Below, piece after piece: positions 1-6,913 of a DNA stretch of 64,000 bases. The notes beneath the pieces are model-generated. The model did no database searches. It worked only from the letters and a program-made list of their open reading frames with translations, and was not told the DNA's origin. Each line of letters starts with the position of its first letter. Positions within the stretch are counted from its first letter, which is position 1. The stretch covers positions 54,407 to 118,406 of the forward strand of contig CAMQYL010000004.1 of the NCBI GenBank assembly GCA_947039275.1, given 5' to 3'. A program made the position numbers and the translations under genes. Origin of the DNA: Amulumruptor sp947039275 (GTDB lineage: Bacteria > Bacteroidota > Bacteroidia > Bacteroidales > Muribaculaceae).

Positions 1-2
1 GC

Positions 3-65
3 CTCGGCATCAACTCAGGCCGCACCTTCACCGGCATCATCCGCCACCAAGCCATAGTTAAATAG
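3..65 (+). CDS. 3' end of an unidentified gene
   Basis: An open frame enters from the left edge and stops at TAG (63-65), encoding about 20 residues (LGINSGRTFTGIIRHQAIVK). This frame gives the most protein-like composition of the three forward frames, which all stop within 65 bases. Too little remains to name a family, and a reverse-strand or noncoding reading is possible. Confidence 0.35.
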   Translation, partial: LGINSGRTFTGIIRHQAIVK

Positions 66-107
66 CCATGTTCGGTCTTATGAAACATTATAAAATATTA
101 AAATGTT

Positions 108-1190
108 ATGAGTCAGGTATTTGCAATGGATGACGTTAAGCAGCAACCTTCCTCCATCACTGTGTCTAAGGTTCGCGACAGCCAGATGGAACTGCTGCGT
201 ATCGTAGCGATGTCGATGATTCTCATCCATCATTTCGTGAGTCATGGGGCGGATTATGAAATCATGAAAGAGGGACTCGGCTTTCAGAACTCGTTTGTGT
301 TTTATGGAGTTAACCTGTTTGTGATGATTTCGGGTTATTATGGCATCAGGGTTAGATGGAAATCATTCATGTCATTGGTTATAACTGTAATCTTCTTTGT
401 GCTGGTTGACTATGTGTTAAAATGCTTGGGTGATTGTTGGTCGCATGGATTTGATATATCCATCTTTGCTGGTATTGGCAAAGTTTTAGCTCGCCCCTTT
501 GCATCGTATTGGTTTGTAAGCTGTTATCTGATTCTATATGTGTTCGCTCCTGTGATTAATATAGGATTAAAGCATTCGACTAAATCTCAGTTGCGTGCCA
601 TTGTGGTCATCGCTGCATGTTATTGCCTATATGGAGGATTGACGCTGGATTATGCAGTCAGTCGGGGCTACGAGGTCTCGCAGTTCATATTGCTCTATCT
701 TACAGGATATTGGATAAAGGCTGAATCTCCTTTTGAGCGAGTGTCGGTTTGGTGGCTTGTTTGCATAGCAGTCAGCTGTAGCTTGCTTAATGGCACAGAA
801 GTCTTCCAATGGATAATGGGATCTCTTTCGGGTGTCAATTATTCTGTGAGCTATATCAATGTGCTCTGTTATATAGGGTCTATAGCGATATTCTTGTTGT
901 TCACTCGTTTTTCGTTCAGTAACCGGTTTGTCAATTCGTTGGCAGGTGCTTCGTTTGTATGTTATTTGCTTCAGGATGCTCGTGCAGGTTCTGATTATTA
1001 TTATGTGTTACAACGCGAATTCTATGCCACACATTCTTTCGCTGAGTCCTTGCTGATGTATGCGGCATCGTTCGTGGCTCTGTGGACGGCATCGTGGGTG
1101 CTGACGTGGTTTAAGAGTTTATGGGGGCCCGGACTCATTGATGCGGTGTATCGGGCTTTGCCACGGCGGTGGAAACAGGCGGTCTGGTAA
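108..1190 (+). CDS. Membrane acyltransferase, acyltransferase 3 (OatA/NodX-like) family
   Basis: 360-residue integral membrane protein of the acyltransferase 3 family, which transfers acyl groups from a cytoplasmic donor to surface glycans. After a polar N-terminus (about residues 1-25) comes the family opening with RIVAM and the IHH motif (His41-His42), where family members carry the essential His. About ten hydrophobic segments follow. It is 41-45% visibly similar to the next gene and its last 45 residues are nearly identical, so the two are tandem paralogues. The start at 108 is the first ATG after the preceding stop; a second Met at residue 7 is possible. The acceptor is unknown; O-acetylation of capsule or LPS is inference. 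Confidence 0.85.
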   Translation: MSQVFAMDDVKQQPSSITVSKVRDSQMELLRIVAMSMILIHHFVSHGADYEIMKEGLGFQNSFVFYGVNLFVMISGYYGIRVRWKSFMSLVITVIFFVLVDYVLKCLGDCWSHGFDISIFAGIGKVLARPFASYWFVSCYLILYVFAPVINIGLKHSTKSQLRAIVVIAACYCLYGGLTLDYAVSRGYEVSQFILLYLTGYWIKAESPFERVSVWWLVCIAVSCSLLNGTEVFQWIMGSLSGVNYSVSYINVLCYIGSIAIFLLFTRFSFSNRFVNSLAGASFVCYLLQDARAGSDYYYVLQREFYATHSFAESLLMYAASFVALWTASWVLTWFKSLWGPGLIDAVYRALPRRWKQAVW

Positions 1191-1282
1191 GTTTATGATG
1201 ATAAATATCCATCATCGTTATACTTTTTATTAGACTCTTCGCTATGGAGGGTCTAATAACCATAAGGCGTGAAATATATGCT

Positions 1283-1314
1283 TTTGTATGATGGATAGAA
1301 TTTGATTAAATTTG
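1283..1314 (+). promoter_or_regulatory. Bacteroidota promoter of the second acyltransferase
   Basis: TTTG (1283-1286), a 20-nt spacer and TAAATTTG (1307-1314) match the Bacteroidota sigma-ABfr consensus. Transcription would start near 1320, about 40 nt before the start codon, so the second paralogue has its own promoter. Confidence 0.75.
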
Positions 1315-1360
1315 CGCACTGAACCTTAATCGTTTTGCTATTTAGGACAATTGTAAATAA

Positions 1361-2434
1361 ATGGATAATAAACGAATTACAATTAGAAAGGATAGATATT
1401 CATCCCAGGTTCCCAAGGTGCGTGAAAGCTCCATGGAACTGCTGCGTATAGTAGCTATGTCGATGATTATCGTATACCATTTCGTAGTACATGGTTCTGA
1501 GTTTAGTCTTGATGCCGACCATATTGGACTCAAGGTTTCTTTCGTTTTTTACGGAGTGAATCTTTTTGTGATGATTTCTGGTTATTACGGGATAAGGATG
1601 AGATGGAGGTCATTCCTTTCTTTGATGGTTACGGTCGTGTTTTTTGTCTTTTTCAATGTGTTTGGTAAGATGGTGGGTTCATTTTATTATCATGGGTTTC
1701 ATTCGTCTTATCTTTTCATGTTAAGAGATATGTTGACTGTTCCATTCAAGGGATATTGGTTTATAAGCTGTTACATTGTATTGTTTTTACTTGCTCCGCT
1801 TTTAAATACAGGACTTAAGCATGCATCGGCAGTGCAACTCCGCACCATAGTCATCATATTGTCATGTTATTGTCTATATGGAGGAATTATACGTGATTAT
1901 GCCATTGAAACCGGTTATACAGTTATACAGTTTGTTTTGCTATATATAGTAGGGTATTGGATACGTATTGACCATCCGTGCAGCAGAATCCCAGCCTACT
2001 GTCTTGTAGCCATAGCTATAGCATGTAGTCTGATCAATGGCACTCCGATATTTACATGGATTCTTGGCAATCATTTAGGAGTGGGATATTCATTCAGTTA
2101 TATAAATGTGTTTTATTTTATTGGTTCGATAGCTATTTTTTTGCTTTTCACTCGATTTACATTTTATAGCCGCATTGTTAATTCAGTGGCAATGGCATCT
2201 CTGGGATGCTATCTGTTGCAGGATGGATGGCTTGGCAAGGAGGTGTATTTGTTTCAGCAGAATTATTATCAAAGTCATGGATTAATTCAGTCCTTGCTGA
2301 TGTATGCGGCATCGTTCGTGGGGTTGTGGGTGGCTTCGTGGGTGCTGACGTGGTTTAAGAATTTGTGGGCACCAAAACTTATTGATGCGGTGTATCGGGT
2401 TTTGCCTCGGCGGTGGAAACAGGCGGTCTGGTAG
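1361..2434 (+). CDS. Membrane acyltransferase, acyltransferase 3 family (tandem paralogue)
   Basis: 357-residue paralogue of the preceding gene, with the same start-of-family motif (ELLRIVAMSMI then YHF) and about ten membrane segments. The charged N-terminus differs from the paralogue, but the C-terminal block ending LPRRWKQAVW is nearly identical, also at DNA level. One His of the IHH pair is changed to Tyr (YHF), with the second His kept. It has its own promoter and is followed by a hairpin terminator. It probably modifies a surface glycan; substrate unknown. Confidence 0.85.
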   Translation: MDNKRITIRKDRYSSQVPKVRESSMELLRIVAMSMIIVYHFVVHGSEFSLDADHIGLKVSFVFYGVNLFVMISGYYGIRMRWRSFLSLMVTVVFFVFFNVFGKMVGSFYYHGFHSSYLFMLRDMLTVPFKGYWFISCYIVLFLLAPLLNTGLKHASAVQLRTIVIILSCYCLYGGIIRDYAIETGYTVIQFVLLYIVGYWIRIDHPCSRIPAYCLVAIAIACSLINGTPIFTWILGNHLGVGYSFSYINVFYFIGSIAIFLLFTRFTFYSRIVNSVAMASLGCYLLQDGWLGKEVYLFQQNYYQSHGLIQSLLMYAASFVGLWVASWVLTWFKNLWAPKLIDAVYRVLPRRWKQAVW

Positions 2435-2459
2435 GCTTCTGAGGCTCTGAAATTCACTT

Positions 2460-2516
2460 AATCGTCAAAATGTGTTGGAAAACATCTGTTTTTTGATACG
2501 ATTGACGATTTTTTTT
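2460..2516 (+). terminator. Terminator-like inverted repeat after the acyltransferases
   Basis: A 9-bp perfect inverted repeat, AATCGTCAA (2460-2468) and TTGACGATT (2502-2510), is followed by a T-run to 2516. The 33-nt loop is long for an intrinsic terminator. Confidence 0.5.
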
Positions 2517-2525
2517 ACTATTTTG
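2492..2525 (+). promoter_or_regulatory. Possible promoter of the EF-G-like gene
   Basis: TTTG (2492-2495) lies 22 nt upstream of CTATTTTG (2518-2525), a one-base variant of TAnnTTTG. The -33 part sits inside the terminator loop. Transcription would start near 2531, about 57 nt before the gene. Confidence 0.4.
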
Positions 2526-2587
2526 CGCTCAGTTCATCTACATGACTGACTAACCTTACCATTTCTTACCTATAATACCTTAACACC

Positions 2588-4747
2588 ATGAAGGTCTACC
2601 AAACCAACGAAATCAAAAACATCGCCCTGCTTGGAGGCAAGGGCTCGGGTAAAACCACACTCACAGAGTCGATGCTCTATGAGTGTGGAGTGATAAAACG
2701 CCGTGGCACCATCGATGCCAAAAACACTGTGAGTGACTATTTTCCTGTAGAGAAGGAATATGGTTACTCAGTTTTTTCTACCGTATTCTATGCTGAGTTT
2801 CTCAACAAGAAGCTCAATGTGATCGACTGCCCCGGAGGCGACGACTTCGTGGGCAATGCCATCACGGCTCTCAATGTGACGGATACAGGTGTCATCTTGG
2901 TCAACGCCCAGTATGGCGTGGAAGTGGGCACGCAGAATATATTCCGCACTACCGCCTCGCTTAAGAAGCCTGTCATCTTCGCCATCAACCAGCTTGACGG
3001 CGAGAAGGCTGACTATGAAAACGTGATAGAGCAGATGCGCGAGATCTTCGGCAAGAAAGTCATCGCCATACAGTATCCGCTCCAGAGCGGTCCGGGCTTC
3101 AACTCTTTCATCGACGTGCTGCTGATGAAGAAGTATTCATGGGGACCTGACGGCGGTGTGCCAGTCATAGAAGATATCCCCGACGACCAGCTCGAACATG
3201 CCCGCGAACTGCATCAGCAACTCGTGGAAGCCGCTGCCGAAAATGACGAGACCCTCATGGAAAAATTTTTCGAGCAGGGACACCTCACCGAGGATGAGAT
3301 GCGCGAGGGCATACGAAAGGGACTTATGGATCGTTCCATCTATCCGGTATTCTGCGTCAGCGCCCTCAAGGACATGGGTGTGCGCCGCATGATGGAGTTC
3401 CTTGGCAATGTAGTGCCTTTCGTGGAGGACATGCCCGCTCCGGTGGATACCGAGGGTCAGGAGGTGAAGCCCGACAGCAACGGTCCCCTCAGCATCTATA
3501 TGTTCAAGACCACCGTAGAGCCTCACATCGGCGAAGTCAGCTACTTCAAGGTGATGTCAGGCACTCTCAAAGCCGGCGATGACCTTGACAACATGGATCG
3601 CGGCTCCAAGGAGCGTCTGGCTCAGATATATTGCGTATGCGGTCAGATCAAGACCCCTGTTGACAAGCTCTGTGCAGGCGATATCGGCGCGACTGTCAAG
3701 CTAAAGGATGTCCGCACCGGCAACACTCTCAATGCCAAGGGATGCGAATACCGCTTTGACTTCATCAAGTATCCCGCGCCCAAGTATTCGCGTGCCGTGC
3801 GTCCTGTCACCGAGAGCGATGCCGAGAAGCTCGCTGGTATACTCCAGCGCATGCACGAGGAGGATCCCACATGGGTCATCGAGCAGTCGAAGGAGCTCAA
3901 GCAGACCATCCTCAAGGGTCAGGGCGAATTCCATCTCCGCACTCTCAAGTGGCGTGTGGAAAACAATGACAAGCTCCCCATCCTCTTCGAAGAGCCCAAG
4001 ATTCCATATCGCGAGACCATCACCAAGGCAGCGCGTGCCGACTACCGCCACAAGAAGCAGAGCGGCGGTGCCGGACAGTTTGGCGAGGTGCATCTCATCG
4101 TAGAGCCTTATACCGAAGGCATGCCGGCGCCTGACACCTACCGCTTCGGCAATCAGGAGTTTAAGATGAACGTTCGCGACACTCAGGAGATTCCCCTCGA
4201 CTGGGGAGGAAAGCTTGTGGTGTGCAACTGCATCGTCGGCGGTGCCATCGATGCCCGTTTCATTCCTGCCATCGTCAAGGGTCTTATGGACCGCATGGAG
4301 CAGGGTCCGCTCACCGGCAGCTATGCGCGTGACGTGCGCGTCTGCATCTACGACGGCAAGATGCACCCGGTCGACTCCAATGAAATATCGTTCCGTCTGG
4401 CTGGTCGCAACGCATTCAGCGAAGCGTTCCGCAACTCCGGACCCAAGATTCTGGAGCCTGTATATGACGTGGACGTGATGGTGCCAGCCGATGTCATGGG
4501 CGATGTCATGAGCGACCTTCAGGGACGCCGTGCCATCATCATGGGCATGTCGAGCGAAAACGGTTTTGAGAAGATCTCTGCCAAAGTGCCCCTCAAAGAG
4601 ATGTCGAGCTACTCTACAGCTCTCAGCTCCATAACAGGCGGCCGCTCATCGTTCACGATGAAATTTGCCAGCTACGAACTCGTGCCCTCCGATGTGCAGG
4701 AAAAACTGCTCAAGGAGTACGCCGAAAAGCATCAGGCAGACGAATAA
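2588..4747 (+). CDS. EF-G paralogue lacking the catalytic His (EF-G2 type)
   Basis: 719-residue translational GTPase-family protein with full EF-G length and domain order: G domain, domain II, then III-V. The P-loop is GGKGSGKT (16-23). The G3 motif is DCPGGDD (80-86) where canonical EF-G has DCPGHVD, so the GTP-hydrolysis His is Gly84. The G4 motif is NQLD (134-137) rather than NKxD, and the switch I region lacks the usual RGIT. Known of the family: Bacteroides have a second EF-G of this type reported to translocate without GTPase activity and to be needed in carbon-starved gut conditions. Equating this gene with it is inference from the motif loss. It stands alone between two hairpin terminators. 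Confidence 0.85.
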   Translation: MKVYQTNEIKNIALLGGKGSGKTTLTESMLYECGVIKRRGTIDAKNTVSDYFPVEKEYGYSVFSTVFYAEFLNKKLNVIDCPGGDDFVGNAITALNVTDTGVILVNAQYGVEVGTQNIFRTTASLKKPVIFAINQLDGEKADYENVIEQMREIFGKKVIAIQYPLQSGPGFNSFIDVLLMKKYSWGPDGGVPVIEDIPDDQLEHARELHQQLVEAAAENDETLMEKFFEQGHLTEDEMREGIRKGLMDRSIYPVFCVSALKDMGVRRMMEFLGNVVPFVEDMPAPVDTEGQEVKPDSNGPLSIYMFKTTVEPHIGEVSYFKVMSGTLKAGDDLDNMDRGSKERLAQIYCVCGQIKTPVDKLCAGDIGATVKLKDVRTGNTLNAKGCEYRFDFIKYPAPKYSRAVRPVTESDAEKLAGILQRMHEEDPTWVIEQSKELKQTILKGQGEFHLRTLKWRVENNDKLPILFEEPKIPYRETITKAARADYRHKKQSGGAGQFGEVHLIVEPYTEGMPAPDTYRFGNQEFKMNVRDTQEIPLDWGGKLVVCNCIVGGAIDARFIPAIVKGLMDRMEQGPLTGSYARDVRVCIYDGKMHPVDSNEISFRLAGRNAFSEAFRNSGPKILEPVYDVDVMVPADVMGDVMSDLQGRRAIIMGMSSENGFEKISAKVPLKEMSSYSTALSSITGGRSSFTMKFASYELVPSDVQEKLLKEYAEKHQADE

Positions 4748-4823
4748 CCGTCTGCCTCAACCCATCGGCGTGTGTCGGCACTAACGCCACCACATACCGA
4801 TTAACTTCCATTCCCAGCTTGCA

Positions 4824-4864
4824 GGTGACGCATTGCCCATACGCGGTATGCGTCACCTTTTTTT
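4824..4864 (+). terminator. Intrinsic terminator of the EF-G2-like gene
   Basis: A 10-bp stem, GGTGACGCAT (4824-4833) with ATGCGTCACC (4848-4857), is followed by seven T (4858-4864). It lies about 75 nt after the stop codon. Confidence 0.85.
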
Positions 4865-4927
4865 GCTCAGTGGGGTGAACGATGCCGACACCGTGTCGGT
4901 TATAAAAGTATGAAACTGATATGTATG

Positions 4928-5251
4928 TCATCTGCGATGCTCGTCCCAGAGATGGCGCAGTGCCATCAGCGGATGATGCCACAGCATCCGTGGTCCGCTC
5001 CAGCGCATCACTGCCCGCATCTGCTCCCTCATCTGGGGACTGTAGCAGTGTATGGGGCATTGGCGGCACGATGGTTTCCTGTGTCCGTGAGGACAGTGGT
5101 TGAGCCTGGCATGGGCATATTGCTCCAGAGCCTGACAGTCGCATTTGTCCGCATCGTTTCTGTGGTGATGGCGGCAATAAAGCCTTATCATCACGCTGAC
5201 AGTTCGTTGTTCCCTCCTTATTCGCCCGGATTGTCGGTCTGAAGTTTTCAT
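4928..5251 (-). CDS. ygbA: YgbA_NO family protein (nitrosative-stress associated)
   Basis: 107-residue cytoplasmic protein matching the YgbA_NO (nitrous oxide-stimulated promoter) family. The diagnostic part is at the C-terminus: CPHGHRKPSCRQCPIHCY, then MREQMRAVMRWSGPRML and HPLMALRHL. Conserved Cys occur as a CDC pair, then C-x7-C-x2-C-x3-C, suggesting a metal or Fe-S site. In Escherichia coli ygbA is controlled by the NO-sensing repressor NsrR; its biochemical role is not settled. The start at 5251 lies almost on the expected transcription start of the -7 box just upstream, so the mRNA may be leaderless or the start may be an internal Met (MIRLYC). Codon and base composition fit neighbours. 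Confidence 0.8.
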   Translation of the reverse strand: MKTSDRQSGRIRREQRTVSVMIRLYCRHHHRNDADKCDCQALEQYAHARLNHCPHGHRKPSCRQCPIHCYSPQMREQMRAVMRWSGPRMLWHHPLMALRHLWDEHRR

Positions 5252-5255
5252 GATA

Positions 5256-5263
5256 CAAATTTA
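5256..5263 (-). promoter_or_regulatory. -7 promoter element of the ygbA-like gene
   Basis: On the minus strand this reads TAAATTTG, a perfect TAnnTTTG. No clear TTTG lies at -33. The box ends only four bases before the annotated ATG, implying a leaderless message. Confidence 0.5.
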
Positions 5264-5285
5264 ATAAATTTTCACACGCCATTTA

Positions 5286-5317
5286 TTTGGAAAATCACAG
5301 GCTTTAAGGTAAATTCG
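5286..5317 (+). promoter_or_regulatory. Promoter of the xer-hpf pair
   Basis: TTTG (5286-5289), a 20-nt spacer and TAAATTCG (5310-5317), one base off TAnnTTTG, end about 20 nt before the recombinase ATG. Confidence 0.6.
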
Positions 5318-5336
5318 CTTTTGAACACTTCCGCTT

Positions 5337-6281
5337 ATGAATCGTCTGATCGAGGAATTTATCAACTATCTGCGCCACGAGCTCCGCTACTCGCCTCACA
5401 CTGTGGATGCCTATGAGGTGCATCTGAGCCAGTGGATGGATTTCCGCCGTGCCTCTGAGGGGATTTCCTCTGCAGCGGCAGCTGATGACGATTTCGCCCA
5501 AGTGACTGTGCATCAGCTCCGCCAGTGGGTGCTTGCCCTCGGCAAGCGTAATCTTAAGCCGGCTACCATACGGCTCAAAGTGCAGGCTCTGAGGACTTTT
5601 TTCGGATACCTTGTCGACAAGCATGGGCGCAGGTCCAATCCTGCCGCCGAGCTGATTCTCCCGAAACTTTCAAAGCCGCTTCCCGTACACATCCGCGAGT
5701 CGGAGATGAAGCACCTGCTCGATGACGAGGTCGCCGTTGACGACTTCATCGCCGTGCGTGACCATCTGATCATGCTGATGCTCTATACCACCGGCATGCG
5801 TTGCAGCGAGCTGGTTGACCTTGAAGATGCCTATGTTGATACCGCCCGTGGCGAGCTTAAAGTCCATGGCAAGCGTGACAAGGACCGCATCATACCCTTC
5901 GGCACGGAGCTGGCTGAAGCCATTGACCGCTACAGGGCATTGAGGCTTGAGACCACTGGCATATCTTCTACCGACACCCTGTTTGTGCGCCCCGATGGGC
6001 AGCCCCTCTATCGCCAGCTCGTCTGGTCGGTAGTCCATAAGAGTCTGGAAGGACGGGCGCATGCCTCGCGTCTTTCGCCTCACGTATTGCGCCACTCATG
6101 CGCCACCGACCTCCTCAACCATGGTGCCGACCTGACCGCCGTGCGCCAGTTGCTCGGGCATGAGTCGCTTGCCACCACACAGATATACACCCACCTCTCT
6201 CACAGAGATCTACAACATATTTACCAACAAGCGCATCCGCGCGCCTTTACCAAGAAAGGAGAACTAAACCATGGAAGTTAA
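5337..6281 (+). CDS. xerC: Tyrosine recombinase XerC/XerD
   Basis: 314-residue tyrosine recombinase of the Xer type, which resolves chromosome dimers at dif. The N-terminal SAM-like core-binding domain covers about residues 1-100. The catalytic domain shows the full active set: Arg155 (TTGMRCSEL), Lys179, His249 and Arg252 (HVLRH), His275 (LLGHE) and the nucleophile Tyr284. The length is normal for Xer and no mobile-element neighbours exist, so it is a housekeeping copy rather than an integrase. It overlaps the next gene (hpf) by 11 nt; this pair is a known Bacteroidales arrangement. XerC and XerD cannot be separated by eye. Confidence 0.85.
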   Translation: MNRLIEEFINYLRHELRYSPHTVDAYEVHLSQWMDFRRASEGISSAAAADDDFAQVTVHQLRQWVLALGKRNLKPATIRLKVQALRTFFGYLVDKHGRRSNPAAELILPKLSKPLPVHIRESEMKHLLDDEVAVDDFIAVRDHLIMLMLYTTGMRCSELVDLEDAYVDTARGELKVHGKRDKDRIIPFGTELAEAIDRYRALRLETTGISSTDTLFVRPDGQPLYRQLVWSVVHKSLEGRAHASRLSPHVLRHSCATDLLNHGADLTAVRQLLGHESLATTQIYTHLSHRDLQHIYQQAHPRAFTKKGELNHGS

Positions 6282-6564
6282 CATTAAAGCAATCCATTTT
6301 GAGACATCGGCAGCTCTCGAAGAGTTTATCAACAAGAAATCCGACAAGCTCCTGCGCCGCTATCCCGCCATCTCCATCTTTGACTACACCCTCAAAGTGG
6401 TCAAGCCCGAGACTTCGATGAACAAAGAGGCTACCATCAAGGTCACCGTCCCCCAGTACGAGGATTTCGTAGCCACAAAGATAGCCGACACCTTCGAGGA
6501 GGCGATAGACCTCGGACTCGACGCCATAGAGCGTCAGCTTGAGCGCAAACTCAAAGCCAAATAA
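6271..6564 (+). CDS. hpf: Ribosome hibernation promoting factor, short form
   Basis: 97-residue HPF/RaiA/YfiA family protein that binds the 30S subunit in stationary phase and promotes ribosome inactivation or dimerisation. It shows the family pattern of two helices packed on a beta sheet (FETSAALEEFINKKSDKLLRRY at the start, then VTVPQYEDFVATK) and ends in a basic tail KLKAK. It is the short form without the C-terminal dimerisation domain. The ATG lies inside the end of the recombinase gene, so the two are translationally coupled. Confidence 0.85.
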   Translation: MEVNIKAIHFETSAALEEFINKKSDKLLRRYPAISIFDYTLKVVKPETSMNKEATIKVTVPQYEDFVATKIADTFEEAIDLGLDAIERQLERKLKAK

Positions 6565-6725
6565 TCCCCCCAACCTCCCATACCCAAAGCATCCGCAGAA
6601 ACAGGTCTACCCCCGTTCCTGCGGATGCTTCCGTCTATACCTCTCCCCACATCCCGCTACTGGTCAATCTTTTGCTGCGTGTGGCTCTGACGAGATGAGA
6701 TTGTGCTAAAACACTATACAACTCT

Positions 6726-6870
6726 TGTAGGGACATGCCGTGGCATGTCCGCTTTCAGCAGCACTCGCAGATGCAACGCCTGATGGGCGGACATGCCACG
6801 GCATGTCCCTACACTTTTTTCATAACCAACCAAAGATTGACCAGTAGTAGGGACATGCCATGGCATGTCA
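6726..6870. repeat. REP-like palindrome pair plus a single unit (core ATGCCGTGGCAT)
   Basis: The 349-bp gap 6565-6913 holds no gene. A paired element at 6726-6813 has arms TAGGGAC-ATGCCGTGGCAT-GTCC and its reverse complement around a 38-nt spacer, so both arms and the whole can fold. A lone unit with core ATGCCATGGCAT sits at 6848-6870. The spacer is the reverse complement, with a few changes, of that in the element at 13100-13185. Confidence 0.8.
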
Positions 6871-6913
6871 GCCCTTATATCATGTCGGCCCTTATATAGT
6901 GTGGCAAACCACC

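Noticed and set aside
3137..4366. Long minus-strand and other-frame open frames inside the EF-G-like gene
   Set aside because: They mirror the codon bias of the EF-G2-like gene, have no domain, and overlap a full-length conserved protein.
4710..5282. 190-residue minus-strand frame across the ygbA region
   Set aside because: It overlaps the YgbA_NO frame, which has clear conserved Cys motifs, and it runs through the EF-G2 terminator.
5337..6281. Integrase of a mobile element
   Set aside because: The recombinase has normal Xer length and pairs with hpf; no attachment repeats or element genes are adjacent.
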